Below, in pieces: positions 34,701 through 47,101 of a stretch of DNA of 64,000 nucleotides; positions within the stretch are counted from its first letter, which is position 1; each line of letters begins with the position of its first letter. The position numbers and the translations under genes are program-made. This stretch comes from Leucogyrophana mollusca (lineage: Eukaryota; Basidiomycota; Agaricomycetes; Boletales). The stretch covers positions 62,001-126,000 of the forward strand of contig MU266360.1 in assembly GCA_021014945.1 (NCBI GenBank), in the 5' to 3' direction. The notes beneath the pieces are model-generated. The model did not search any database. It had not been told where the DNA came from and worked only from the letters and a program-made list of their open reading frames with translations.

Positions 34701-37700
34701 GTTATCCCAATCCTTGGCACAATCTGCACTGATATCCTCGTGCTTATCCAAAGAATCACCGAGACGCTCACAAATGTCCCTGAACGTGTTCGAAAAGGTT
34801 GAAGGAGGGATTGCAGGGTTGAGGTCAAAACCTTGGGCAGAATATGACACTGGCGCAATAGGCTCACTCTGCCCTGATGCAAGCGACACGAGTTGGTGAA
34901 GTAGCCCTCGTCCGATGTAGGTATAGGCTGCGAAAGTGATTCCAGACGGTATAACAGAGATGTCAAGGTCCACCTTGACACGACGTCGAGGAGAATTCGA
35001 AGACCAGACAGGGCCTTCGCGGGAAGATGATATAGGCTTGGAGGGTGCTGTCCAAGCCACGGGTACAGCGGGAGGGCGAGCCTGCAGGAGAGGCCGGGGC
35101 GGTGTGTGTTTCGGCCTGCCAGTTTCTTCTCGCCAGAGGGGATCGAGAGCGCGATGAAATCCTTCGTCAACGTTATCGATCTCTAGCTCTTCCTCTACTA
35201 CGTGATAGTGTTTCTCTTTGTGCCGAGATGTAATTCGCGTTCCTTCAGCCTGGAAGTTGTATACCTGGCCTTGCACTGCCGCGCGGGTCCGCTTCTTCTT
35301 CCTCCTGCCCGCTTTCACTTCCTCGACTACATGTTCTGCGCGTTCGCGGTTGCGTGGCTGTGGATCCCTTCCTCCAGAAGATTTGACGAAAGGCAAGAGA
35401 CTCTGATGACTTTCTCCGTGCTTTCGAGCGCCATTGGTAACGACATTGAGCCCAGGCTTTCTAACTGTGCGAGAACGGCCAGATGTTTTCGCCCTGCCAG
35501 CACCAGCCCTCCTTGTCTCTCCTACTATCCGAGTACGCATCAGCATATAGTCGACGAGACTCTTCTCGTGGGCATGACCACGGCCTCTGGATGGCCGATC
35601 AGCAACCCATTCACTGATCGTGGCGCCGTCGACATTGTCATCACTGCTGATGCTAATGGCCGACTCTGAGTCGTCTGAATCGGTGTCACGAGCTTCTGGA
35701 TAGCGGCTCCTGTGTGGAACATCCTGATCATGACTCCGTGCAATCTCGATCAACTGAGGTCGTCGCATCTCGGAACTGCTGGACGGAGAAGGTGGTCGTT
35801 CGATGTCGGAGCTTTCTGAATCTCCCTTGACTTCGACGTCTCGATATGAGGTACCCTTCCGAATTCTGGTCTGTCCGGGCAGCAGGGGCCCAGGTACGTC
35901 TGAAGCGTCTGATCCAGGAGGAGTTGAATACCGACGGGAAACCTGTTGATTGGTCTTGTTCTTCTCCAGATGGTTCAGCATGACAGCAGGAACCATTCGG
36001 CCCAGAATCCGTAACCGACGCCTATCTTTAGCATTCATGATCGGGGATGGGTCATGGCGGGATGTTGCATGATCGGAAGGTGCATCAGTCAGTTCGCCAT
36101 CTGACATAGCTGCTGATTGTCCAATTGGGTTGTCAACGTAGCTGTCGGCGTCCGTGGACGTACCCCGCGGTGAAGGGGACCGAGAAGGAATCTCGATTAC
36201 AGAGTTTCCATCGTCGAGCACCAATGGATCATCACTGTAATAAGGAGATGCGGGAAAAATAATTGGACTGGGGCTTGATCGCGTAGGATGAGATGTACCC
36301 CGCCGATGATGTCCGCTATACAAAGGTGGCAGGGGAGGGGAGTTCATGTCGCTCGGTCCAAGAGGGGAGGACTAGTCCACATTTTAGCGGGAGGTTAGTC
36401 GCTGTAAAATAGTTACTGACCTGATGAAATGCAGAACCAGGCGGAAGACCCTCAGGAAGGAGCTGGTGTGAGGTTGACGCCATAGCCAGCGGGAAAGGCC
36501 TGACCCGCCTCTTCCTACTCTTTTTCGTTTCTGCGGCCTCTCGCGCCTTCCGGGAAGCTTTAACATCCTTACGCACCTCGTCGTCTTCAATATCGCTGTC
36601 GGACAAATCTCTCAGGAACTCGGGTAACCATCCTGGCGCAGAGAGAGGCCCACTTGTTCCCTCACCCTCATCTTGCACAGCAGATGCACTCCGGCGTCGC
36701 CGCCTTCCTGTGGACCCGACATAGTCCTCGTCATCTTCAATATCACCCGTAGGAAACACGTAGTCCTCCACAGAAGCGTCCTGTGTTCCTTCTTCTCCCC
36801 TCTCAAATGCACCTGGCTCGCTCCTTCGTCTGGGGCTCCTGAACTTGACGATAGCGTCGGGGTTTGAGCGCATCTGTTGCTTGTACTGAAGTTTGTCGTA
36901 TGCATATGGATTTAGTTGCCTCGCCTGTCGCGTACGCAAGGCATATCTATTGTACTGGAAGCCATCATCGTGTAGAACGGACTGTGGGTCTATGGTAACG
37001 ACAGCCGAGTGAGGTGGAGCTGCGGCCTGCGGCGCGCCGGCGGAGTCATGCGACGGCGACCGAACCATGGCCAAAGCTATTTGATTTGAAGAGGGGGGTG
37101 GAGTCAAAGGGGATGTTTGTCGCTGTCGTGGAGACTCCCGAGATACCTGCTGTGGGTCAGCAAGTCCCTCGATTTCGTCACTCGCACGTTTCATCGAACT
37201 TGAAGGTGTGACTGGACGGCTGCGGATGGGAGAGGAGAACAATGACCAAGGGTCCGCAGAGCAGGATCTATCGCGTGGATTTGGCGAGGTGCTTTCAATT
37301 TCTCCTAGATCCTCGTTAGGAAATCGCAGGATGGATTGGGAAGAGGATAAATCTCCAAGCGAGAGATGATGTACCCCAGAATCTGTTCCGCGTTGTGATG
37401 ATGGAGACGTAGATGCATCAAGGTTGGCCATAGGAGGGGATCCGTCCGGAGTAGGTGTTAGTATCATCTCGGGAACGCTCTCGATAGCGCTCGAGGACTG
37501 CGATGGAAGGAAGCTGGACGCAAGAAATGATGAAGATAAATGAGAAATATCCTCGAATGGACCAAGCTCTGGTTCTTGCGGACTGGTGGTGTGATGAAAG
37601 ACCTGAGATGGGTCAAGAGACGCTACAAGAGGCAATGTCGTGCATGCACGCTCACCTTAACACGTTTTCTAGGCGAGTCCTGATCATCTTCCCAGAAATT

Positions 37701-37877
37701 GCTACTGATGGCGGATAAAATCAAACCAGGTTCGCGACTCTTCAATGTACTGGCGGCATGGCGCGGTTCATGAGCATCTGAGTCGGGCGCGGAAAAATCT
37801 TTCAGGCCACGCTCTGGGACGTGAAGAACTTCGCGCTCTTCCACATCAGATGTTTCAACGACATCATCTAGGTCCAT
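31789..37877 (-). CDS. MMS22: MMS22/MUS7-type replication repair scaffold
   Basis: Eight exons on the minus strand: 37656-37877, 36421-37602, 32856-36371, 32637-32804, 32460-32585, 32198-32408, 32036-32151 and 31789-31974, giving 1908 residues. The N-terminal third is disordered, Ser/Pro-rich and acidic. It contains YALRTRQARQLNPYAYDKLQ and YKQQMRSNPDAIVKF at about residues 296-331, a signature of S. pombe Mus7 and yeast Mms22. The C-terminal half is a large helical domain, ending in exons with EWSLYMKLGPQSWERIID and LRFNFTLLQLD, again as in that family. Mms22 works with Rtt101 and Rtt107 to rescue stalled replication forks by recombination. Introns 32805-32855 and 32409-32459 are both 51 bp and stop-free in frame. 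The last two junctions (acceptor at 32151, donor at 32036) are the least certain. Confidence 0.85.
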
Positions 37878-38124
37878 CCAAACACACAGAGGGGAAGCTG
37901 TACCGCCCGAACTTATAAGATGATAGAGGATTTCATTGGAACGGCAGAGCGTGACGCGGGGTTACAGGTGCACGGTGTGACGTACATCACATGGCTAGTC
38001 ACGTCACCTCCCACGCGACAAGAACATTGTGCTTAGCTTGCCTCAGTTCCATTACAAGCATTGAACACGATTTAATGGGTATTCAAATGGTTTTATTCAA
38101 ACACTACAGGTAACAAAATGACCG

Positions 38125-39494
38125 TCAACACCAACAAAACCTGCGGATATCCATGTTAGTAGGTCCCTAGATACAATGAAATTGAATCACGAGGACTGAC
38201 TTTTCGTTAAACGCCCACTCAACGTCCTTTGTGGCCAGTCCCTTCCCATACCACCTGATAGCCGGGAGATGTTCGGTCCTTTCGAAGGTCTCCCCATTGA
38301 GCTCAGTAGCAACCTTCAACAGATCTCCCGGCAAGTTCCACACCTCCACTTTGCCTATCCCACTCTGCCTCGCCGCTTCTTGGATTTTCCTCAACAGCCC
38401 AGGGAAGGTTCTCTCGCTTGCCCTCAAGCGTGTTACGATAAGTGTCGGAGGAGGTGGTCGCGCATCCACTGACCATGTCGCATAAGTGATCGTTGGTCGA
38501 TCGGAGCCACCACCGGACGTCGGGTCGTCCATTTTCACCCCCCAGATGTCCATTGATACCTCCCCTGCCCTTCCAAAGAGCGCCCGAACCGACTGAAATG
38601 CGGCAACACCTTTGTCCGGAAGGAAGGATACTGTGGTCTTTTGCGATGTGGTATTGGTGGATGGCGCCCCAGTCAAGTCATCCTTGATGAAGCCGACCTC
38701 TTCGTCCCACACCTCCTGGAGGTCGCTCTCTTTTAGCCATGACCATCCACCCTCAATTTCTTCGGTTGTCTCTGGTTGCTGTGGGACTTTCCACACGGTG
38801 GAGAACGCTTCTTTCACCTCCCATCCTCCGCCTTTGTGTCCACCTGGCCCACTGTTATTATAGAATTCCGACCCGATATCGCTGTATAGGACGGAGAAGT
38901 GGCCATCGCCAGCTAGTTCCACCTTAGGCGGAGGCTGGCCCCATGCCTCTGGGAATTCTCCAAGGTTGAATTCGGGGCTACGGGAGGCAATTACCCAATG
39001 GAGAAGGCTCATCATGTGTGATCCATATCCTTTCCTGCGATTCCAGGGAGGAGTGAACACAGAGGCTACACCATAGCATGGCACTTCCTGAAGGTCGCCC
39101 TGCTTGCCGTCCTGGGTAGCTGGAAGGAGCACACCCCTGCGTCGGAACCTACCAAACTTGTTTAATGGGCTGTTAGTGCGACGGCCACTCACTCACGTCT
39201 CACAAGAACACATGAAGTCCAGTGTACCCGGATCGGCCCTCGGTGCCAAAACCCTTTTCCCCACATCGTTAGCGAACCCCACAGTTAAACAGGAATTTGC
39301 TCCACCAACCATGTTATCAGTTTACCATCAGCTGCGTGCTCCATGACATCCATTACATCGTCGCGCTGCAGGTATTGCTCCTCGGTCAACCCTCCTCCCC
39401 ACATTGGCCATGCTCGCTTGCGCGAAATGATCAATTGCTCAGGAGTGGCAGGAAACAGGGACAACGACGCAAAATCGGTGCCACTCTGAGGCAT
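38125..39494 (-). CDS. LYC1-like N-acetyltransferase, copy A
   Basis: Four exons on the minus strand: 39310-39494, 39197-39253, 38201-39148 and 38125-38140, giving 401 residues. An N-terminal GNAT-type half contains MDVMEHAADGKLITW, then LAPRADPGTLDFMCSCETFR and EVPCYGVASVFTPPWNRRKG, the acetyl-CoA pyrophosphate-loop region (R/Q-x-x-G-x-G/A). A long C-terminal half characteristic of fungal LYC1-like proteins follows. It ends with a 16-bp exon that completes NEKFCWC. LYC1 is lysine N6-acetyltransferase, the first step of lysine breakdown in some yeasts. Whether this basidiomycete copy uses lysine is inference. It lies head-to-tail with copy B and shares all three intron positions and the last seven residues. 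Confidence 0.72.
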
Positions 39495-39964
39495 GATGGT
39501 ACAAGGCGGGTTCAAAGTCGCAAGGACGAAACTGTCAACCAATGCTCGGCCTATAAGGTGAGCGCAAATAGCAAGCGCCCTTTGTAACCACGCTGACAAC
39601 CCCCACAGTTCCCATGCGATTGGGAAGCCTCGCGATGCGGTCATGAGACTGACCACCTATACGCGAGTTCCAATTATTATTATTTGACCGTATCGCAGTC
39701 GTTTGCTCCTCCGGAGTTTATTTCCGCAAATGGCCAGCGTACTTGTGCATTCCGCTATCGGCGCTCCGACCAGCACCTGATTCGTTTGTTTCCAACTGGC
39801 GGATGGACGTGCGTGTCTGATAGTCGATTGTAAGTACGTCAGTGGTGGCACCCCACCACGGCTTAGGACCATACGAATGTAAGTTCTTTGGGCCCTGACA
39901 CTAGGCGTTCCTATCCAACGGCTAGACATCAATGAATTCAACTACCCTACTTCGGCCAATTGCA
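39495..39964. other. Spacer between the two LYC1-like genes
   Basis: 470 bp between the copy B stop and the copy A start. It should contain the copy A promoter and the copy B 3' UTR. A 95-codon minus-strand frame (39657-39941) resembles neither neighbour. I see no leftover third copy. Confidence 0.4.
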
Positions 39965-41294
39965 TCAACACCAACAGAACCTGTGTAGTTGTCAGTGACG
40001 CTATAGCCAAAGGAACAAGTGCTGCACTGACTTTTCATTGAACGCCCACACTACTGTCTCCGTTGGCTCCTTCCCGTACCATCTAATGGCCGGAAGACCT
40101 TCCACTCTCTGGACTGCTTTGCCTTGAAGCTCGGCAGCGACTTTGTTCAGATGTGCTGGCAAACTCCATATTTCCACTTTCCCAATCGCACTCCGCTTTG
40201 CAGCCTCCTGGATTCTTCCCAAGAGACCGGGGAAGGTCTGTTCGGTTGCTCTTATCCGCGTCACAATGAGTGTTGGAGGCAAAGGTCGCATATCCACCGA
40301 CCAAGTTGCAAAAGTGATGTCGTCGGTGGTGTCTGAGCCATCCATCTTGACGCCGAAAATGTCTATCGAAATCTCTTCCTCTCTTGCAAACAAGGATCGA
40401 GCGGGCTGGAATGCAGCAACTCCCTCGTTCGGCAGACAAGAGACCGTGATGCTCTTCGTCGGCGATACACGAAGCATGTCCTTCTTGATTAGCTCGGCAT
40501 CTCTCTCCCACAATTCACGCAGATCTCCCTGCTTCAGCCATGTCCAACCTCCACTCTGATCCCCTCCGGACGCCTGCTTGATATCCCATATGGTGGAAAA
40601 GTTACCTTTCACTTCCCAACCCCCACCTTTCTGTTCCCCAGGCCCACAGTTCCAGTAGAACTCCCCTCCAATGTCGCTATAAAGCACAGAAAAGTATCCA
40701 TCCCCCGCTTCTTCCTCTCTTGGCGGTGGTGCACCCCACTCTTTGGGAAATGCTTGAGGGAGGCAAAACTCGCGCTCGCGGGATGCCATCACCCAATGAA
40801 GCAGTCTCATCATATGCGACGCGTACCCCTTTCCGCGCTTTGAAGGAGGCGTGTAAACAGAGGCCACACCATAGCAGGGCACTTCTTGGAGTACACTTTG
40901 CTTACTTTCTACCTGAGGGCAAAGTAGTAGTGCCTTGCGCCGGTAGCTGTGCAATAGTTATAGACTATTAGCTTTCACCATGGTTTGAAGGCCTTCTTCG
41001 GCTGCTCACGTTCTGCAAGAGCACATGAAGTCGAGTGTGCCCGGCTCTGTCCTTGGCGCTAACACCCTTAATGATCTCGTTAGGTCGATACCGCTCTCCG
41101 AGTATCCGTACCTACCATACTATCGCTTTACCGTCTACTGCATGTTCCATCACATCCATGACCTCGTCCCGGTCTAGGTATTGCTTTTCGGTGAGCCCTC
41201 CACTTCGTGTCAACCATGCTCGCTTGCGCGAAGCAAGGACCTGCTCGGGGGTGGCGCGAAATAGAGATAAAGACGCGAGGTCTGACTGGGACAT
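39965..41294 (-). CDS. LYC1-like N-acetyltransferase, copy B
   Basis: Four exons on the minus strand: 41116-41294, 41010-41066, 40032-40946 and 39965-39980, giving 388 residues. The order of motifs matches copy A: SQSDLASLSLFRATPEQ, MDVMEHAVDGKAIVW, LAPRTEPGTLDFMCSC, EVPCYGVASVYTPPSKRGKG and HMMRLLHWVMASR, ending NEKFCWC from a 16-bp exon. Intron positions and phases equal those of copy A, so the pair arose by tandem duplication after this gene structure existed. The C-terminal halves differ by many substitutions and small gaps, so the duplication is not recent. The start is the first ATG; a TTG three codons earlier is in frame. Its stop lies 470 bp before the copy A start codon. Confidence 0.72.
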
Positions 41295-41488
41295 AGCAGG
41301 CAAGTCGTTGCAGCGGACACTGCCAAAACTCCAGCGCTATGTAGAGAGCACAAGCAGCCTCGTGATCACGCTGGCACCCGTTCCCGATTACTGAGTTCCC
41401 ATGCACACCAGAAGCGAGCACGATAAGAGCGAAGCCCACACTGTTATATCCTGTACATATGTATCCGAGCATGACAATTATGGAACTG

Positions 41489-44400
41489 TCAGGACGTGGG
41501 TCTTGACTCTTCTAATTGTATCGTGAACTCTTCAAGATCGGGTATCCTGTTCCGCACAATCGCATCTACCCGCTCTAGCACTCGATCAACGGTGACGCGC
41601 TTTTCTGAAGGTGACCCCGACGCGTCTGACGGGGAGGGTATGGGCGCCAGTTGAATGTGAATGGAGCCTATGACACTGGACGAATCCTTCGGCCAAAATC
41701 GCGGTGAAGAGTAAGAAGCCACTTCCTCGACGAACGATAGCTTTCCGCGAAGGCAAGGTCAGTCCAGGTTAGATACCCACAAGAGCCATGGATGTACTTA
41801 CTTCGTCCAGTGCCCTTTGGATGTCGGTATCCTGGTCACCCATGTCCAGGCATAGCACCCTCCCGGTATCGATGACTAAGGGCACCACACTAGCGACGAT
41901 TAGAATCGCGATGAACAAGGACGCAATGGGGTCAAAGCCGGTCCAGCCATAGTATTGTATCAGTAACGTTGATACGATAACTCCTACCGAACCCAACGTG
42001 TCCTATGGAAGAGTTAGCAGATTGCGCAAGGAAGTAATCCGAACCACATACAGCCATAACATGCAGAAAAACGCCACGCATATTGTGACTGTGGCCTTCA
42101 TGCGAATGGCCATGACCGTGAGAGTGGCTATGTCCGTGCGAGTGACTATGAGAGTGAGGGGCATACCCGCTAGAGTGATGCCTCTCATCGTGGTCGTGCT
42201 TGAAGTAGTGGTTGGGCGAGATCGGGGACTCGATTCCATTCGACGTAGAGCTCGGGAAAGGGACTTGTAATGATGAGTCGGCGTCGTCAGTCGGGATTTG
42301 TAGCGATGGTCCACGGGAGTGTGGTTTCCGACCTCTCATTGTCGAGTTAGCCGGGAGCTGATTTTCTTCAAACTTCGGAGCGACTTGGCCTATCGGAGTG
42401 TGTGTATGAGAGGAGTGGTCGGGTCGGGAGTGTGAATGTGAATGAGACGTCGAGTGCTCGTGCACGTGGGAATCGTGATCTCTAGATGAGTGAGGCAACT
42501 CTGGCGAATGTCTCGGGGGGCGTGAATGCGAATGTAGGTGTGTTTGGGCAATAGTATGAGTATGTTTCACATTTGAGTGCGAGTGGTCATCGCCAGACGT
42601 ATGAGGATGCTCTTTGTGCGTGCACGATTGCCCATCATGCGAATTTGAGTGTTCATCATGCGAGTGCGAATGTCCGTCATGCGAGTGCGAGTGTCCGTCA
42701 TGCGAGTGCGAGTGGGGTTCACGCAAATGCTGATGAGCCTCATGTGAATGCGAGTGACTTAGATGCGAATGCGAGTGATCGTCATGCGAGTGCGAGTGAC
42801 CATTATGCGAATGCGAGTGCCCTTCATGTGAATGGGGGTGGTCGTGATGTGAGTGTGAATGCCCGTCATCATGTCCATGTGAATGCCCATGTCCACCCTG
42901 CATTCAGGTTTAAGACCTGAGATGACTGCAGCAAGGAAGCAAAGAGGTACGTACATGGTGATGATGATGGTGTCCGCCCATTGCGAACATTCCAAACAGA
43001 TTGACACCCAAACCCAACGAGCTGATAAGCAGTAGCTGGCCAGTGGTCATCTCCGGCGGGTCAAGGCTAATCTGAGGTCAGACGTCTTACCAGCATAATT
43101 ACGGTAAGAACGTACATTCGCTGAATGGCCTCAAATACGATGAAGACGGATATTAGGATTAGGAATATTCCATTTGCGAACCCTGACAATGTCTCTATCC
43201 TCCCGTATCTGAATTGTCCAGAGTGTCAGAAAAGGTCTGAAGTCGGCAGAGTCACCACTGACCCGTAGGTAAACCGCGCGTCAGGTGGCCACTTCGCCAT
43301 GATTGATGCAACCAAACCGACTCCAATCGCCATGCAGTCAAATGCCATGTGTATGGCTGTACAGAAGCCCCGTTCAGCATATCTCCTTGAGAGTCACCCC
43401 CAAAGACGCACCGTCAGAAATCAGTCCCAAACTATTTGTCCAAATGCCGTAGAGCATCTGGACCAGCATATAGCACATGTTCAGTACCAGGAAATAAAAT
43501 ATTTTTCTCGACTCGCTGTCCGAAAGAATCGACTTGATATAGAAGCGGATAAGCCTTGACGTCGGAGTGCGCGGTGAACCTGATAATGTTTGGTCCTCGC
43601 GAGGAAACAGGGCTGCAGAGACAAGATGAGAATGCATAGGCCATGCCGGTAGCTGAGAAACTTGCCATAATACAGGAGCATTCCAACCAGTAAGTCGGTC
43701 CAATGTGGATGCTGAGAAAACCCAAGAAATCCGACAACAGCGGCGACGAGGAAAGCGGAAGGGTAGGAAAGTGAGAACACCTGTGAGGTGCGTGTCGGAT
43801 TATATTGCAACCCGACAGAGTCCGGGATCAAAAATATCATATTGTAGGTCAAGAGCGGAAGAATGGCCAATGATGAGAGGGGAGGAATCGGTGACGGCGG
43901 GAGGTTAAGCTGGTGGAGAACACATTCTCAGATACAGCCTTTAAACCACCAGAGAAGAGACGCACAATAGCCTTTCGGAAGACGTACAGAGGAAGACCGA
44001 GGAGCGCTGCGCCTAAAGTGCTTGCAGCGGTCGTGAGTCTGGGGCTAATGGTTGTTGACAGAGCATTTCGCATATACTCCAGAGCATAAGAAGATAGTGC
44101 ATGGAGAACTAAAGCTCCATAACCAGGAAGGACAGCGTGTATGTCTCGATGAGATAAAACGGTATCCGACGCAAACGAGATGACTAGTGCCAGCGCCAGG
44201 GCGATAGCCGTCCAGGCCTAGAATTAACTGTCAGCGACCAGTTATGTCGGTTAAGTTCGCGGTCAGTTTACCGACGCGGGGGCCAATGCAGAGTGAACCC
44301 AGACGGTGGAAAAGTGGGTAAACAATATGACTCTGTACATTGTATTAGTACCGCATATACCATTGTAAAATCAAATACATACCTAGTTGAGGGGAGCCTG

Positions 44401-45039
44401 TACAGGGCTGTATACAGGGTCGCCTGCTGCACGAATAGCAACAGCGATGACACGCCGAGCGCAGACCACTGGTGGAGTAAAATATCAACTTGTCCACAAA
44501 TGGGGAGAGCAATGAGCTTACTTCGACGTTCTCCTTCATCAGGTTGCCTGTCAGGCCCTCCCAGACTAGCATACTCAGCCCGCCGCATGCCAGCACCCTC
44601 ATGACAACCCAGAAGACTCCGACGTCGAAGGACAATAATAGTTCCTTGGCGGCGTAAAGACCAACCACAAAGAGCACATTTGATAGTAAGATATGTGGTA
44701 AAAACCTGCTTTGTATCCTTCCCCACCAATCAGCTAGGAGGTGACACGCATGACCTGTAACGCGACTTACGATCCCGTGAGGACCTTGGCGGGTTTCAGA
44801 CTGATCTTCCGGCGAGTCCTTGCATCTGGGGCAGCCATCCCAAACCAAAGGAGCGTGCAGCGTCCGTATAGACCGTAGATTAGACCAGAAAATGAAGCAG
44901 TACTCAGAACAAATCCCGCAGGCCTTCGCAGTCGATGAAGGTCTGGAGAAATGACCGGACGGAAAAGGAAAGTTGTTTGCGTCTGTTTAGACGTCCGCTG
45001 GTATAAAAGCTCACCCAAGTTTTTCGTGGTTATCGACAT
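41489..45039 (-). CDS. MSC2: MSC2-type zinc transporter (cation diffusion facilitator)
   Basis: Thirteen exons on the minus strand, first 44771-45039 and last 41489-41740, encode 964 residues. The N-terminal half has many hydrophobic membrane segments, as in Msc2/ZnT5. The CDF core has GIWTNSLGLISDAIHMAFDC (about residues 425-440, with the zinc-site Asp and His) and RFTYGYGRIETLSGFANGIF. The second zinc site is HVMAD (811-815). Between the two lies a histidine-rich loop (about 533-810) built of GHSHSHD repeats. The C-terminal domain is the cytosolic metal-binding fold, ending in RIPDLEEFTIQL. Msc2 with Zrg17 loads zinc into the early secretory pathway and supports ER function. One intron (43613-43665) appears to be GC-AG. 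The junction at 43910-43965 was chosen because the unspliced frame loses the conserved membrane segment. Confidence 0.9.
42657..42719. repeat. 21-bp tandem repeat coding for the GHSHSHD heptad
   Basis: At least three near-identical 21-bp units begin at 42657, 42678 and 42699. Each codes on the minus strand for one His/Ser heptad of the MSC2 loop. More diverged His/Ser units extend on both sides through about 42500-42897. The loop probably binds zinc and grew by unit duplication. Confidence 0.75.
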
Positions 45040-45255
45040 ACATCGCAAAGGTGTGTACCTGCTCTTTGATCTATCTTTCTAAGATGAGCCTCTTAGATGA
45101 CGAGTCTGATCCTACTTCTGCGCGGTTTCCTCGTAGCGGTGTTCATGACGAGCCTTTCAATATTATACCATTCATGCATATCTGATTTTCATCGCATGGA
45201 ATGCTTTTTGGACCTCATGCTAATGTTCTTTTTCCCCCCCCCAGTGATTGCGATT
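45040..45255. promoter_or_regulatory. Divergent promoter region MSC2 / TSR4
   Basis: A 216-bp gap separates the start codons of MSC2 (minus) and TSR4 (plus). Just before the TSR4 ATG there is a C-run after T-rich sequence (about 45230-45241). No TATA box or zinc-response element could be identified. Confidence 0.45.
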
Positions 45256-46836
45256 ATGGCTCCCCCTATTGAAGACGATTGGTCAGACTCGGACGAGGAA
45301 ACTGGTTCTGATGTGGAAACTGCGGTATTGCTAGGTTTCCCTGACGGCACGGTGGAGACCGAGTCTGATCTGAAAGATGCAGCAGTATCTCGGATCGGGG
45401 GACATCCTGTACGAGCATGTCTCTCTTGTGCATGTACGGCTACGTATCGAATAAACCTTTGACGTGTTCATTTTCAAGGCACTTTTGCCTTCGCGGGAAC
45501 CACCCATATCGTGTTCTCAATGCAAAAACTGCTCGTATCCCATGGAACTGCTCATGCAGATCTGGTGCCCATTCGAAGACAGTCCCCATGACCGAGCGCT
45601 CTATGTTTGGGGGTGCGCTCGAGCTTCATGTCAACGTAAACCTGGAAGGTAGGTATGTTTCGAATCATGACCTACTAGACGACCCTAATGACTGCATGCT
45701 ACGAGATAGCATTCGTGCATGGCGCGGGTTGCGATTCAATTCTGAGTACGCTGCAAAGCTGGAGAAAAAGCTGCAGCGGAAGAAGGTCCAAACGAAGGCC
45801 ACCAATCCCCCGAAGAGCGTGCCCTCTGGGAACCCATTTTCTGTAAGCTGATGTCAGACCGCCAGAATGATGCCGGTTGATCTGTATTCGTGGCCAGATG
45901 AAAGCTGCTGCTATTCCATCACCCTTTGGGCTTGGCGATCAGATATTTGGCCAGTCTGCTTCGGAAGACTCCGCTCCACCAGCCCAAGAGGATGTTACCG
46001 ATGATAGTGATGGGGAAAGTGACTCGTCGTCGACTTCAGAGCAGTCGTTAATCACAGCTATGGCGTCGACCACATTGGACGAATCAGCATGGACGGCTGC
46101 CCCTTCTTATACTCCAATGTACCTGTCAACGTCGTCGGAATATCTGCCACCTGCACCAAAGTCGAAGCCCACCTCCAAAATCCGCGTCGAAGACCCCGCA
46201 GATGATGACGACAAGAAGGGCAAGGATGCGACGTGGGCATTTGAAGGTTACGAAAACTCGCTAGAGGTCGATCATGTATTCGATCGCTTCACGAAGCGCG
46301 TCAGTTACGCTGGGGAACAGTGCCTACGGTAAGAATATGCTGTTACCCGGAACATAGGCATTCGGCTGATCGTTCTGGGAAGCTATGAGCTAGGCGGCAT
46401 CCCTCTTCCCTTTTCCTCGGACAAAGTCTTCGAGAATATATTTGTTGCACCTCCACAAGCTCCTCTCCCCGTCACGAAACCCGACTTCAAAGTCGTTCAA
46501 GCTGGCAGACGCTCATATAGCACCAACTTCGTCACCCCCTGTCCTGCGTGCACATCAAGCCGAGTCTTTGAATGCCAGCTTATGCCCAATCTGATCAACG
46601 TTCTGAGGGCCTCGGCCAAGAATGACGGGACGCAGAAAGCGCTTACAGACGAACAGAGAATCAAGGCAGTGCAAGAGGCACTTAAACAAGGTGGTAATGC
46701 ATCCGATAAGAGGGAGATGGAGTGGGGAACCTGCATGATATTTTCTTGCGAGAAGGATTGTTGCGTTGGCGACGACGGCAAAGATGTGAAAGAATGTTGG
46801 CGCGAGGAAGTCGTGCTGGTCCAGTGGGATGAATGA
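45256..46836 (+). CDS. TSR4: TSR4/PDCD2-family ribosome assembly chaperone
   Basis: Five exons: 45256-45408, 45479-45648, 45710-45842, 45898-46328 and 46383-46836, giving 446 residues. The N-terminal region holds VLLGFPDGTVETESD and a zinc-binding block ISCSQCKNCSYPMELLMQIW, followed by RALYVWGCARASCQ. An acidic Ser-rich linker follows. The C-terminal PDCD2_C domain has YELGGIPLPFS, TPCPACTSSRVFECQLMPN and EWGTCMIFSCEKDC. Tsr4/PDCD2 binds nascent Rps2 (uS5) as a dedicated chaperone and is needed for 20S pre-rRNA processing. All four introns are 54-70 bp and phases close. The frame is open upstream of the ATG through the divergent promoter, but MAPPIEDDWSDSDEE is the expected kind of start. 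Confidence 0.9.
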
Positions 46837-47101
46837 TGTAGGATGCTTTGACACAAATGCAATGTTTTCAGATCCCAACACTGGCGTTAGGGTGCTCGTC
46901 GAGCTTGTTGATGTTTTGTGCAGGGCTGCTGTCGAGAGGTCCAAATAACGTTATTGTCGTGATTGCTGTCTTATAAGGCGTCCATCATGGTTTGTTGTTG
47001 GTGAGAGCTCTTCCCCGGATGGGCTTCATATCAACAGCGTTCTGCTTCTGATCGTACTTTAACTCGCAATCCCTTTCTTCTACCGCGCGGTGGGCTCTAA
47101 G

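Noticed and set aside
39495..39964. A third, decayed LYC1-like copy between copies A and B
   Set aside because: No stretch here resembles the motifs shared by A and B.
41295..41303. Upstream TTG start for LYC1-like copy B
   Set aside because: The ATG at 41294 lines up with the start of copy A, and non-ATG starts are rare in fungi.
42500..42897. Regular repeats that could suggest a CRISPR-like array or satellite
   Set aside because: The repeats are coding (His/Ser heptads of MSC2), have no spacers, and keep the reading frame.
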